Positions 8,875 to 17,785 are shown, counted from the stretch's first letter. The stretch: 38,423 bases of DNA from Gammaproteobacteria bacterium 39-13 (GCA_001898235.1 MKTN01000062.1:1-38423), one strand, 5' to 3'. A program made the numbers and translations. Notes: generated by a model from the letters alone, not told the origin.

Positions 8875-10098
8875 ATGTCTTCTATTTTTAAAAGTAAGAT
8901 CCAAGAAGTGTTATTCCTAAGTATCTCCTTGCTTGCTTTTATTACCTTCTATATAGAAACCGATATTTATACTCCTAGTTTTCCTGAAATGGTTGCTTAT
9001 TTCGGTACAAATGAGGAATCGATCCAACAACTTCTAAGCATGAATTTCTTAGGATTATGTCTATCAAGTTTACTCTTTGGCCCAGCCTCTGATGCTTACG
9101 GCAGAAAACCTATGCTTTTTATTGGCTTGTTTATATTTATGGTCAGTAGTATCGGTTGCGCAATGACAGAATCACTGGAATACATGATTTATTGCCGATT
9201 TATACAAGGACTAGGCTGTGGTGCTATCACCAGTGCAGGGCTTGCCTCTATTTTTGATGTCTATCCACCAGAGAAGTCCGCACGACTTGTATCTATTCTC
9301 AATGGCACAGTAGGTGGTCTCATGGCACTAGCACCTATTATTGGTGCATGGATCAGTATTCATTTTGGATGGCGAGCTAATTTTTACCTTATAGCCTTTC
9401 TTGCTACACTTACGTATGTTTGCAACGCATTTTTCACCCAAGAAACTCTGCCTAAAGAAAAAAGACATCGGCTTACCCCAACCACTATTTTTAAGAACTA
9501 CCTCAATTTATTGAGTAACTTTCCTTTCATGGCACACAGCCTTATTTGGTGCTTGATGTTTAGTATAGTAATTGTTTTTATTGCCAACCTTTCACTCATT
9601 TTTATTGATTACTTAGCAGTTCCTCTTGAAGATTTTGGGTTTTATCAGATGGCAATTATGGGAGCTTTTTTTGGAGGAAGCATGAGTGCTGCGTATACTA
9701 TCAAAAAATGTGGCATGTTATTTACCAAAGTAATAGGAAGTTTTCTCTATATTATTAGCATTACATGCCTTGGTATGCTTTCTTATTTTAATATCAATTC
9801 TCCGATTGCTTTGATTCTCGCTATGTCTCTTGCGAGTTTTGGTGTCGCATTGTCTTTAACTATCTATTTTTCCTACTCAATGACACATGTTGATGATAGT
9901 CTAAAAGGCTCTGCTATGGCATTGACCCAATCTTTGCGTTTGTTTTTAACTTCAGGTTTAGTATGGCTTGCTGCGATTGGATTTGATGGCAGCACAAAGC
10001 CTATGAGCGTTATTGCAGCTTCCTGCACACTGATCTCAGTGTTACTTTATGTGATGCTTTATGCAAAAAAATTGCATTATGTTTCCATCGCAGTTTAA
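8875..10098 (+). CDS. MFS transporter, Bcr/CflA drug-resistance type
   Basis: A 407-aa protein with about 12 membrane helices. It has the Bcr/CflA-type start (ETDIYTPSFPEM, with D30 in helix 1), the MFS motif A between helices 2 and 3 (SDAYGRKP, D73-P79), and the helix-4/5 signature CRFIQGLGCGAI ... APIIGAWI. These are proton-driven exporters of drugs or small metabolites in the inner membrane; the substrate is unknown. GGGAG precedes the ATG. Its stop codon directly abuts the stop of the convergent gene on the other strand. Confidence 0.9.
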   Translation: MSSIFKSKIQEVLFLSISLLAFITFYIETDIYTPSFPEMVAYFGTNEESIQQLLSMNFLGLCLSSLLFGPASDAYGRKPMLFIGLFIFMVSSIGCAMTESLEYMIYCRFIQGLGCGAITSAGLASIFDVYPPEKSARLVSILNGTVGGLMALAPIIGAWISIHFGWRANFYLIAFLATLTYVCNAFFTQETLPKEKRHRLTPTTIFKNYLNLLSNFPFMAHSLIWCLMFSIVIVFIANLSLIFIDYLAVPLEDFGFYQMAIMGAFFGGSMSAAYTIKKCGMLFTKVIGSFLYIISITCLGMLSYFNINSPIALILAMSLASFGVALSLTIYFSYSMTHVDDSLKGSAMALTQSLRLFLTSGLVWLAAIGFDGSTKPMSVIAASCTLISVLLYVMLYAKKLHYVSIAV

Positions 10099-10489
10099 TT
10101 AAAAAGCAAACAACACAGCCACAAAGGTTGATACAATAATACTTGTCGCCAAAAGATCTGCAGTTTGACGGAAGCTTAAAAATTTATCAATTAGAACACA
10201 AGGTATTAATGCGAAGACATATGAAAGAGCGAAAGCGCCATTACAATGTGATAAGTCTGGTAGTAAGCCATGACACAAAGCATAACATACCGCGGTTAAT
10301 ATAGGAGCAAAAAAAGGAGAAAAACCATTCTCTAAATTATATGCCATACAAATGTAATAGTGTGCAGAAAGACCAAATGCAAATAAAAGAAATACGCTTA
10401 CAGGTGGCGTGATAAATCCGACCAATAATATAAAACTGAAAACAAAGATCAAGGAAACATTTTGAAATCGTAAATGTTTTGTGAAAGAC
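10099..10489 (-). CDS. Small multi-pass membrane protein
   Basis: A 130-aa protein with about four hydrophobic helices, no signal-peptide cleavage site and no recognised family. AGGGGAA stands six bases before the ATG (at 10491). The last helix ends at the C-terminus. It is tail-to-tail with the MFS gene with no bases between the stops, so each gene must terminate inside the other or share a site. Function is unknown. Confidence 0.65.
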
Positions 10490-10592
10490 ATTTTTGTTTC
10501 CCCTATCTTTAAAAACGTTAGATAGCATCATATTTAAATTGCTATAAAGATCAATTAAGTTCCTTTGTTTAAAGATATTCGGTCACGAAATT

Positions 10593-10622
10593 GTGATAAA
10601 GCGCATATCTACGCTTTATCAC
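10593..10622 (-). terminator. Hairpin downstream of the acid phosphatase gene
   Basis: A perfect 11-bp stem (GTGATAAAGCG with its complement) around an 8-base loop. On the minus strand it is followed only by a weak T stretch (TTTCG), so it may be a terminator or an mRNA 3'-end stabiliser. Confidence 0.55.
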
Positions 10623-10655
10623 GACATACTTATACATTTTATATAGTTAAATTAC

Positions 10656-11738
10656 TTAAATGGTCGCTATTGTCTGCTTTTCATTGAATAGAGATCCCAA
10701 CTCTGCTGCTGTGCAGGCAGTTTTGCTGCAAGCGCTCACCTTCACCGGGGTATCGTTGAAGCGAATTTCTATTTCACGTTCACCATTTTTTCTTTCAAAC
10801 AATGAAAAATTTACACAAGCCGCGTATGGTGGTGGTTGATCTAATGGGATCTGCAACGCACTAAATAATGCTAAAATACTGCTATCATGACCAACCAATA
10901 ATACATATTTCAATTTTTCATTCTGATGATCGGCCTTTTGGAGAAAATGAAAAATTGTTGCTAATAAATGCATCCCTGTTTCTTGGCCCATTTCCTTGGG
11001 TTTAAATTTAGTCACAAATACCCACTTTCCAGCCTCTATAATTTCGTCTGCATCTTGGTTCCCTAACCCTTTAGGCAGTGCAACACTATATAATCTGTTC
11101 ACGTGAAGCGTATCCGCCAAAGACTGTACCTGTGTTAAGGAGCTAATCTCCACCCCAGTCGCTTTGCTCCATTTTGCATACTTACCTTTCAGGTCGCGCT
11201 CTTTGGCCTGCCAATCCGTTCGAGTCAGCACATGTTTTTCCATGAGCTGCTTAAATTTCGGTGTATCCGTATTAACCAACAAAACATCCTTTTCATCGGC
11301 TGGCATAGTATGGATAGGAATAGGTTGAAATCCATTAGGAAGCGCTGGCTTATCTGTAGCATGCGGACCTGTACCAACGGGATATAACCCTTGCAATAAA
11401 GATTGTGCACTCATTAATGTTCGATCGTAATCAGTTGAGCGAACATAGATAGTTTTCGCGTCATATTGCGAGGGCAATAAATGATATTCTTCAATATATC
11501 TTTGACGTAACTTCGTGCCAAGAAGAAATTCTTGCTGCATCCCTTTAGCAGTTAATTGTCCTAATCCTTGTGGCCAATCATGAGGCGAATTAGGAAAATT
11601 TCGAATTGGGGTTCTATCACCATGACGAACAATATCTAAAGCAAAAATGAGCTTATCATTTTCTTTTGCTTGTAACGTAGTGAATGCGGCAATATTGAAA
11701 CAAGATAGTAACAGCAAATGTCTAAAGATTTTATACAT
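10656..11738 (-). CDS. Secreted histidine acid phosphatase
   Basis: A 360-aa protein with an N-terminal signal peptide (about residues 1-24, ending LQA). It has the histidine acid phosphatase motif RHGDRTP (R38-P44; H39 is the phosphorylated residue) and the distal VGHDSS segment with the proton-donor Asp. The family dephosphorylates phosphomonoesters in the periplasm or outside the cell. Legionella secretes a related major acid phosphatase (Map) through its type II system, a fair comparison but not proof of orthology. The strong ribosome binding site GGAGGAGGA is enclosed in a hairpin (11743-11766), suggesting translational control. Confidence 0.9.
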   Translation of the reverse strand: MYKIFRHLLLLSCFNIAAFTTLQAKENDKLIFALDIVRHGDRTPIRNFPNSPHDWPQGLGQLTAKGMQQEFLLGTKLRQRYIEEYHLLPSQYDAKTIYVRSTDYDRTLMSAQSLLQGLYPVGTGPHATDKPALPNGFQPIPIHTMPADEKDVLLVNTDTPKFKQLMEKHVLTRTDWQAKERDLKGKYAKWSKATGVEISSLTQVQSLADTLHVNRLYSVALPKGLGNQDADEIIEAGKWVFVTKFKPKEMGQETGMHLLATIFHFLQKADHQNEKLKYVLLVGHDSSILALFSALQIPLDQPPPYAACVNFSLFERKNGEREIEIRFNDTPVKVSACSKTACTAAELGSLFNEKQTIATI

Positions 11739-11742
11739 GACA

Positions 11743-11766
11743 AGTCCTCCTCCCTATGGGAGGACT
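11743..11766 (-). promoter_or_regulatory. Hairpin covering the phosphatase Shine-Dalgarno
   Basis: AGTCCTCC and GGAGGACT pair as an 8-bp stem around an 8-base loop, four bases before the ATG. The mRNA strand of the stem contains the Shine-Dalgarno sequence, so the folded form should block ribosomes. It could be an RNA thermometer or a site freed by another factor. Confidence 0.5.
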
Positions 11767-11885
11767 ATCATAACGGCTATTTAAAATTTCATAAAGAGAG
11801 TGCTAAGAGCTTATCATTAATATTACTTATTACTTTGCACTTGAATTTTAGAAGACGAACTTTGGTCTACCTAATGCATCAAAAT

Positions 11886-12347
11886 TCACAACGGATAACG
11901 ACGCTTTTTCCCGTGCATTTCTTGCCTATCAGCCAGAACACCTGTCGGTGTTAAAGAAGATGAAACAGCATATTGATCAAACTGTTGTGTAATCGTTTTA
12001 TTTAATACTAGCTCAGATCTTTTAGCACCATGCTTAACCAAATAAGACTCCAGCTCAGAGTTTTCTACAGTGTTTAAATCTAATACGGTTTGATTTTTAT
12101 CATTTTGAGCATTCAATGACATACCGTACCACTTCGCATTATCATGGAATAAATTTAACACTTTAATTTTATCTTCCTCTCCATGTTCACGCATCATAAT
12201 AAGATGTAAAACACTATTCCCGCAAAGATCTGTGATACTAAAATCAAGTTTATATTCGGCTAATAATTCTTTAATACACTTTGGTGTCACATATCGTACA
12301 CAAAGTAATAAAGCATTTTCATGGGTTGATGGTAATAATTTCAACAT
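11886..12347 (-). CDS. Short ankyrin-like protein
   Basis: A 153-aa protein with about two degenerate ankyrin units (around DLCGNSVLHLIMM and NAQNDKNQTVLDL). The tail is basic (GKKRRYPL). It lies about 58 bp downstream of the large ankyrin gene on the same strand and has only a weak ribosome binding site, so it may be co-transcribed or a detached fragment of a larger ankyrin gene. It has no signal peptide. A host-directed effector role is plausible by analogy with Legionella and Coxiella Ank proteins, but is not shown. Confidence 0.65.
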   Translation of the reverse strand: MLKLLPSTHENALLLCVRYVTPKCIKELLAEYKLDFSITDLCGNSVLHLIMMREHGEEDKIKVLNLFHDNAKWYGMSLNAQNDKNQTVLDLNTVENSELESYLVKHGAKRSELVLNKTITQQFDQYAVSSSLTPTGVLADRQEMHGKKRRYPL

Positions 12348-12405
12348 ATTATTTTCATTATCTTTAAATTAAAGAAACAAGTGTAAAAAAAATCAAAAGA
12401 AACCG

Positions 12406-14571
12406 CTAGATTATCACCTGCGGCTGCTCTTCATGTGCCGTTGTTAGTGCAGCAGGTAATACCATTAATAGACTTGTTGATGGCATTTCAACGCTAGGCG
12501 AAATTGTCAAACCTTGTGTAGGCTCTAACATAGAAAGTACATCCTTTTCATTCACTTTAATAACATCTTCAAATTTAATTGGGATCTTTGATTGGCTTTC
12601 ATGATAAGCAAGAGGTTCATTACCATCTTGCATAAAAAAGCTGTAATGCCCTAATTTATATCCATTATCTTTGATAAACTGCTTTAGTTCCGGCGAAACA
12701 TCATAAGTGTGTTGGTTATAATATTGATTAAAAGCACTCTTGTAATCACTACTCGTTAATGTATCCAACATCAATTTTGCGCGCTCTTTTTCTTCCGGCG
12801 TTGTTAATTTACTATGATAAGTTAATAAAATATCACCTAATACTGCAACCTCTAAGTTTGGTGCTGCAAGATATTCTTTCAAAATAGATGTTTTTTGATA
12901 TTCATCCAGCTGCGCGAACCACTGTTGGGATAATGTTATTGCTAAATTGTGATCTTTAACAACTGCGGACACCTCTAAAAATAGTAGCGCTTGCTCTGAA
13001 ACTTGCTGACTAAACCAAGCGCAATTACCAAATGCTTGCTCAGGCAGCTCTAATGAATAATCTTCATTACGATAAAGTCCCAAATCATAAAAACGTTTAA
13101 ATTCCATTTCCATTTTTTCATGATTATTTAGGATTTGGTAAATATCATTTGCACTCAACTCAAATTTATGATTATACGCATTGATTCCAGAAGGTAAGCT
13201 TGGAAAGCTATCTCCTGCATTAGCGACAATAAAAAGATTAAGATCTTTGTTTAAGATGATATCAATAGCATGACCATCCCATCCACAAGGTAGCAAAATA
13301 GTTTTTCCTTCGTTGTAAGCCTTAAATAACGCTTCACTGAAAGCAAACTGCCCCGCATTTTGTTTAGCTTCAGCACCCAGTGCAAATGTCTTTTCTACCT
13401 GTGAAAAAATCGCTTGTTTTTGCTCAGAGAAGTAGCCAACATCATTAAGTAAAGACTCTTTAGTCTGAGGATATTTAGCTTTTATTTGTTTAAAACCTTG
13501 AGCATCCCAAACACCTGAAATATTTTGGCAATAACCTTGCAATGTTTTAGCAGCTAAGGCGCTGGTAAAAACAGCAAAATGCCCCTCTGCACTAATCACA
13601 GCAGAGTACGCTCCAATCTTATATTTGTAATTATTCTCGGATGGAAAGGCATGTAATAGATTTTTTGCAACAACATAATGATGCGCTATTTCCTGACTAT
13701 CTACTGCATAAAGCTTATTCACACAATCCATCATGCGGTTGTAAAACTGTAAATCATTCAATTCTGTGGCAAAATTTTGTAACAGCACTGCGACAGGTAA
13801 ATCCTCACCGCCTAAAAAACACCACAGCGCACTCTTATTTCCCTGACCTAAGACTTCAAGCTTACTCAATGCTAAATCAAATTTCTGATAATCTTTTTTC
13901 TCATAAGCTACATCCAGCGCATCAATGAGCATAAATAAAGGATCATCCCAATAAACTACTATGGCACCTTTTTGCAAGAGTAAGGACAAGGTAGCTGTAT
14001 CAGGCGCATATTTTACCGCCAATTCTAATGGCGTATAATATAAATTTTTTGCATACTCGTAGGTTTTGGCATTGACGTTGGCACCTTTACTAATTAGATA
14101 TTCAACAACGTCCTTATGCCCGTACATTGCCGCCATATGAAGAGGCGTACTGCCAAATAGGTCGGTTTGACTTACCTTTTGCCCTGATTCAACAAGCTTT
14201 TTCACAGCACTTAAGTCACCCATACGTGCAGCAATGTGTAAGGGATATTCTGTGCTTTTAGCAAGATTAAAACTGGGCAAACTCACTTGTGGTAAAGCAA
14301 AAGCAGTTTTAGTAGAGTAAATCGTTTGGAATTGCTTCAAAACGACTTCTGAAGAAATTTGCGCTAAATCAGGATGGGTTAAAAAATCATCTAATGCTTC
14401 TTTGAGCGAAATTGTATTGCCTGGATCAAAAACATCAATTCCATTCTTCTCTAAAACAGCACGCAAGATCTCAAGTTCGCTGACTGCCAAACCATGTTTG
14501 TTAACTTTCTTCTTTATTTCAGAAGCCGTTTCTTTATCCAATGAAATGGAAATTGGGGTTGCTTTGATCAT
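12406..14571 (-). CDS. Large ankyrin-repeat protein, possible effector
   Basis: A 721-aa protein. Residues 1-100 are helical with no known domain. Residues 110-215 hold three ankyrin repeats with good consensus (YPLHIAARMGDLSAVKKL; TPLHMAAMYGHKDVVEYL; TPLELAVKYA). The remaining 500 residues match no family I know, but include a segment suggestive of a papain-like or Ank-linked fold (LLPCGWDGHAIDI ... NAGDSFPSLP). The start is the ATG at 14571, seven bases after AAGGG; an ATG two codons upstream sits too close. Ankyrin proteins of this shape are common Dot/Icm or Sec-independent effectors in amoeba-associated bacteria. The 153-aa ankyrin gene follows on the same strand. Confidence 0.85.
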   Translation of the reverse strand: MIKATPISISLDKETASEIKKKVNKHGLAVSELEILRAVLEKNGIDVFDPGNTISLKEALDDFLTHPDLAQISSEVVLKQFQTIYSTKTAFALPQVSLPSFNLAKSTEYPLHIAARMGDLSAVKKLVESGQKVSQTDLFGSTPLHMAAMYGHKDVVEYLISKGANVNAKTYEYAKNLYYTPLELAVKYAPDTATLSLLLQKGAIVVYWDDPLFMLIDALDVAYEKKDYQKFDLALSKLEVLGQGNKSALWCFLGGEDLPVAVLLQNFATELNDLQFYNRMMDCVNKLYAVDSQEIAHHYVVAKNLLHAFPSENNYKYKIGAYSAVISAEGHFAVFTSALAAKTLQGYCQNISGVWDAQGFKQIKAKYPQTKESLLNDVGYFSEQKQAIFSQVEKTFALGAEAKQNAGQFAFSEALFKAYNEGKTILLPCGWDGHAIDIILNKDLNLFIVANAGDSFPSLPSGINAYNHKFELSANDIYQILNNHEKMEMEFKRFYDLGLYRNEDYSLELPEQAFGNCAWFSQQVSEQALLFLEVSAVVKDHNLAITLSQQWFAQLDEYQKTSILKEYLAAPNLEVAVLGDILLTYHSKLTTPEEKERAKLMLDTLTSSDYKSAFNQYYNQHTYDVSPELKQFIKDNGYKLGHYSFFMQDGNEPLAYHESQSKIPIKFEDVIKVNEKDVLSMLEPTQGLTISPSVEMPSTSLLMVLPAALTTAHEEQPQVII

Positions 14572-14777
14572 CTTCATACCCTTCTAAATAATTATTTTCC
14601 TGAAAAGACAATAAGATTTTGTTTTCAGGAAAAAGTAATCGTGGATTATTAATTTAAATGGCTTTACTGTAAATACCATCCATCAATTAACTTAGTTAGC
14701 TATAACAGAAAACTATGATTGAGCTTGAATTTAGAATCGTTAATAATTTTAAAAGTACCACACACAAGGAGATAGTG

Positions 14778-15020
14778 ATGCAGGAGCTCAAAGCAGAAGA
14801 TTTAGATGCAGTTCATGGCGGAATAATCATCACCACAGCAGTTGCGACGCTTATTGCCAGTGGTGTCATTGCCACCATTTATTTAATCAATTCTCTGGTA
14901 AATTTATATATCGTCAATCATGGTGGCCAAACAACACCGCAACCCAACAGTACAGATCTCAATCAGCTTGGCAATGATATCAAGACGGTTGCGACGGTTT
15001 TGCCGAACGTTGTTCATTAA
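14778..15020 (+). CDS. Class II microcin/bacteriocin-like peptide with double-glycine leader
   Basis: An 80-aa precursor. The first 15 residues (MQELKAEDLDAVHGG) have the layout of double-glycine leaders: hydrophobic at 4, 9 and 12, acidic at 7-8, and GG at 14-15, like colicin V. These leaders are cut by the peptidase domain of a dedicated ABC exporter. The mature 65-residue peptide begins IIITTAVATLIASG, has a hydrophobic membrane-active-looking half and a polar tail, and contains no cysteine. The ATG at 14778 follows AGGAG, which sets the start; an in-frame ATG at 14715 would bury the leader. No exporter or evident immunity protein is nearby. A 72-aa gene follows. Confidence 0.7.
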   Translation: MQELKAEDLDAVHGGIIITTAVATLIASGVIATIYLINSLVNLYIVNHGGQTTPQPNSTDLNQLGNDIKTVATVLPNVVH

Positions 15021-15057
15021 ATACACTTCGCGTCCCGTCTAAATGGCTGCAATGTGA

Positions 15058-15095
15058 GTCCTTCTTCATGCAATAACACTAGCATGGAGAAGGAC
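15058..15095 (+). other. Long hairpin between the peptide gene and the 72-aa gene
   Basis: GTCCTTCTTCATG pairs with CATGGAGAAGGAC (13 bp including one G-U) around a 12-base loop. No T-tract follows, so it looks more like an attenuator, RNA-processing site or mRNA stabiliser than an intrinsic terminator. Confidence 0.55.
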
Positions 15096-15141
15096 AACTT
15101 GATAAGATGCGCCTCCTTTTCAATCCATTAAGGAGGTAAAT

Positions 15142-15360
15142 ATGTCTGCTTCAGGTCCTAAAAAATCGTCTTGGTTGTTCGAAAAGCTTAATTCATTTTT
15201 AAGCGAAAATGATGCTAAATCCTTTGCTGCAACCTTAATGTCTGGAGAACAAGGTTTAGGCTATCCTGCCTATTGCGATCTCATGCATCGCTCTAGAACT
15301 GAAAAAGCTAAAGAATTACCTTCTATTGCTCCTACTGAAAAGCAAAAACCAAAAATGTAA
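15142..15360 (+). CDS. Small hypothetical protein
   Basis: A 72-aa soluble protein with a very strong ribosome binding site (AAGGAGG) before the ATG. It is basic and Ser/Lys-rich, with one helical region (LFEKLNSFLSEND) and a single Cys at 45. No family is recognised. Its position just after the microcin-like gene recalls an immunity gene, but it lacks the membrane helices most class II immunity proteins have, so that role is doubtful. Confidence 0.65.
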   Translation: MSASGPKKSSWLFEKLNSFLSENDAKSFAATLMSGEQGLGYPAYCDLMHRSRTEKAKELPSIAPTEKQKPKM

Positions 15361-15374
15361 GGTTTTTGTTTATC
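15343..15374 (+). terminator. Intrinsic terminator overlapping the 72-aa gene stop
   Basis: CAAAAACC at 15343-15350 pairs with GGTTTTTG at 15361-15368, followed by TTTAT. The left arm lies within the last codons of the gene. Confidence 0.6.
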
Positions 15375-15396
15375 TAGCCATGGAATGGCTTTCTAC

Positions 15397-16560
15397 CTAG
15401 ATCCCCTGTAGTTGCTGTGCTAATTGATGTAATTTTTTCGTTTGATGATTGAGATCAGTTTCTTTTTGCTCTTCATCTGCTGAGACATTACTTAAAATCA
15501 TGACGGTTCTTTGTCTTTTCAAAGAATAGCTTAATTCAGTTCTGATCCCTTCAATCCAACCGCCATGCTCATAAATTACATTATTTTTATCATAGTCATT
15601 TATAAATATGCCATAACCATATTTTATGGGTCCAAAAAAAGGATCATTGCTTTGAATGTGCGCAGTGGTCATCAACTGAAGCGCTCTAGCACTTAATAAT
15701 CGACCTTGATACAGCCCTTGATGCCACTTGATTAAATCTTCGGCTGTTGAAATCATCCCCGCCCCTCCCCCGAAGGGTGCTTTAAACCGCAGTTTATTTA
15801 CCGGCATTATTATGGCATTGACGTTTGAAAGCACTGCGGTATAGCGCTTTGGAAAGCCATTATCTTGATTTATGTTGTTTATCAGTTCTCTTTCTTTGGT
15901 AACAGAAGGTAAAAAAGTATTATGCATTTCTAAAGGCTTAAATATATGATGATGAAGGAATGCGCTAAAGTCCTTCTCTTTAGATAATTCAGCAACAATC
16001 ACTCCTAACAATAAATAACCTGTATTGCTATATTCAAATTTTTTTCCTGGTGTAAATTGCAAAGGTCTTTTTGCTATGCTTGATAAAAGAGTAGATAAAA
16101 TAACTTCATCTTCAACTGTTTCTATATTATCCCATGATAATTCGGTATAACTTTGAATGCCGCTAGTATGCGTTAGAAGATGATGAAGCGTTATTTCATT
16201 TGCCCAGGCAGGTACTTTACCTTGCCATATAGCATGTTCTCTAGGTAAATAATAAATAATAGGGACATTGAACTCACAAAGGCCTGCATCATGAAGGATT
16301 AAAATGGCAGCAGCCGTGAATTGCTTAGTCAAAGAAGCAATAGGAAATAACATTTGATGAGAAAATGGCTGCTGCTTTTCAATATCAGCAAATCCTATTT
16401 GCTCATGAAAAAGCAATCTATCCTTATCAACTACGCTAATTTCAGCATTTAATATATTCTGCTCATGAAAAGTAGCAATAGCTTGATGAAAGCGTTCAGT
16501 CGCATTCACATTTGAAACGATCATGATGATAATCAATATTCTAAAAATATATTGTCGCAT
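15397..16560 (-). CDS. Secreted serine hydrolase, beta-lactamase/PBP4* (S12) family
   Basis: A 387-aa protein with a signal peptide (about 1-20, ending VNA). It shows the three S12/class C landmarks: SxxK as SLTK (S76, K79), YxN as YSN (Y177-N179) and a C-terminal HGG in place of KTG. The set is typical of the esterase, D-aminopeptidase and PBP4*-like branch rather than of true AmpC beta-lactamases. Substrate unknown; peptidoglycan peptides or esters are the usual candidates. No convincing ribosome binding site precedes the ATG. It lies on the same strand as the Sec7 gene, which ends about 120 bp upstream. Confidence 0.88.
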   Translation of the reverse strand: MRQYIFRILIIIMIVSNVNATERFHQAIATFHEQNILNAEISVVDKDRLLFHEQIGFADIEKQQPFSHQMLFPIASLTKQFTAAAILILHDAGLCEFNVPIIYYLPREHAIWQGKVPAWANEITLHHLLTHTSGIQSYTELSWDNIETVEDEVILSTLLSSIAKRPLQFTPGKKFEYSNTGYLLLGVIVAELSKEKDFSAFLHHHIFKPLEMHNTFLPSVTKERELINNINQDNGFPKRYTAVLSNVNAIIMPVNKLRFKAPFGGGAGMISTAEDLIKWHQGLYQGRLLSARALQLMTTAHIQSNDPFFGPIKYGYGIFINDYDKNNVIYEHGGWIEGIRTELSYSLKRQRTVMILSNVSADEEQKETDLNHQTKKLHQLAQQLQGI

Positions 16561-16683
16561 GAAAGTAGCATTTAAAAAACATATGTTTCATTTTACGCTA
16601 CAAATAAGATAAGAAGAAATTTTAGATGCGAAAACCTACCTACATGAGGTTTTCGCATGATTGCAGAGGTTACGAACCAAGCT

Positions 16684-17610
16684 TTAGAATAGACCCCATT
16701 TTTTCTTTTCTGTTTTTTCTTGGGTTGCTTGTCCATTCTGACTAGTTGTAGCAGAATTGGATTTTCCATGTAGCATCCAATAAGTAAGATAACCTGGCTT
16801 ATAGCCACCATTTCCTTCGGCCCAGTTATCGTAGCTCGATTTTTTCTCTTTTTCAGCGACAGGTGGCAAAGGGCTTGTGTCAGGTTGCACGTCTACAAAT
16901 TCTTTTTCATCAAGAGAAGATGTCGTTGCCTTGGGGGTTTTATCAAACAAATAATACCAAGCCAAGTATCCAACGCGATAGCCACCTTTACCCTTCGCCC
17001 AAGCTTCATAGTTGCTTTCTATGGCTGCAGTTTGCGTGGTATTTAGCTTAATTTCATGACCGGTAATATCATCATAAATGGCTTTAAGCATCTTATCACT
17101 AAAATTGGTATCTTGATTAATTCCACGATTATTTCGTTTAAATTCTTCAAAGGTCATTTTCTTTTTAATTGACGTATTGTGTGCATCTGTATTTAGCATC
17201 ACACAAGAAAATGCCAAGGTATAAACTGCATCTTCATGTTTAAATTCAAAATCACCATTATTTTGATTTGCTTTAAAATACGCTTTACCAAATGCTTCCA
17301 TCACGCGATCAATCTTTTGTGCTTCGCCCGGGAATTTAAAATCGGTCATAATGCGACGCAAAGCGGTAGAAAAATCAACGCCTGCAAAATCCATTGCCGC
17401 AATATACGCTTCTAATACCTCTTTTTGCGCTGGCTCACATAAAAATTCACCCAATTGCTCAAAATCTAATTCAGCTTTGTGGCCTTTTAAAAACCCTGCA
17501 ATAGCTTCCGCATTATCTTCAATTAAGTTATTTTCTCTAAGATAACGCATCCCTTCTTTCCATTTACGGTTAAATTGAGAGATACCTTCTTCTTTAGTGA
17601 AACCAATCAT
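16684..17610 (-). CDS. Sec7-domain ARF guanine nucleotide exchange factor, RalF-like effector
   Basis: A 308-aa protein. Residues 1-190 form a Sec7 domain with both diagnostic motifs: FKFPGEAQKIDR with the catalytic glutamate finger at E96, and YTLAFSCVMLNTDAHN at about 130-145. In eukaryotes this domain loads GTP on ARF GTPases; the bacterial RalF of Legionella recruits ARF1 to the vacuole. RalF's capping domain is absent. Instead there are two copies of a ~21-residue motif (Y-x-x-WA-x-G-x-GGY-x-x-GYL) at 201-221 and 250-270. There is no signal peptide, consistent with a type IV substrate, though no secretion gene is here. Start at ATG 17610, GGGGT upstream. Confidence 0.93.
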   Translation of the reverse strand: MIGFTKEEGISQFNRKWKEGMRYLRENNLIEDNAEAIAGFLKGHKAELDFEQLGEFLCEPAQKEVLEAYIAAMDFAGVDFSTALRRIMTDFKFPGEAQKIDRVMEAFGKAYFKANQNNGDFEFKHEDAVYTLAFSCVMLNTDAHNTSIKKKMTFEEFKRNNRGINQDTNFSDKMLKAIYDDITGHEIKLNTTQTAAIESNYEAWAKGKGGYRVGYLAWYYLFDKTPKATTSSLDEKEFVDVQPDTSPLPPVAEKEKKSSYDNWAEGNGGYKPGYLTYWMLHGKSNSATTSQNGQATQEKTEKKKWGLF

Positions 17611-17647
17611 GACTTACCCCATGAACTCATTCGTTATTGATTAAGTC

Positions 17648-17676
17648 ATTTTACTTGAGTGAACGCTCACATTCAA
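17648..17676 (-). promoter_or_regulatory. Predicted sigma70 promoter of the Sec7 gene
   Basis: On the minus strand: -35 TTGAAT (17676-17671), 17-base spacer, -10 TAAAAT (17653-17648). The spacer holds a small palindrome (GTGAACGCTCAC on the plus strand, 17659-17670) that could be an operator. Confidence 0.5.
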
Positions 17677-17785
17677 AGTTATCTATCTGTCTCCAAGGCC
17701 CTTTAGTCAAAATAGCAAAAAATAGGTGTAAAACCCCGTTTTTTCTGACTACACTAAAAGAATAGTTTCGATGAGAAGGCCCATT

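Noticed and set aside
11718-11954. Plus-strand ORF of 78 codons between the phosphatase and ankyrin genes
   Set aside because: It has no ribosome binding site, overlaps both neighbours on the other strand and has no protein-like pattern.
14715-14777. N-terminal extension of the microcin-like peptide
   Set aside because: The 21 extra codons have no ribosome binding site, and they would bury a leader that fits the 15-residue rule exactly from 14778.
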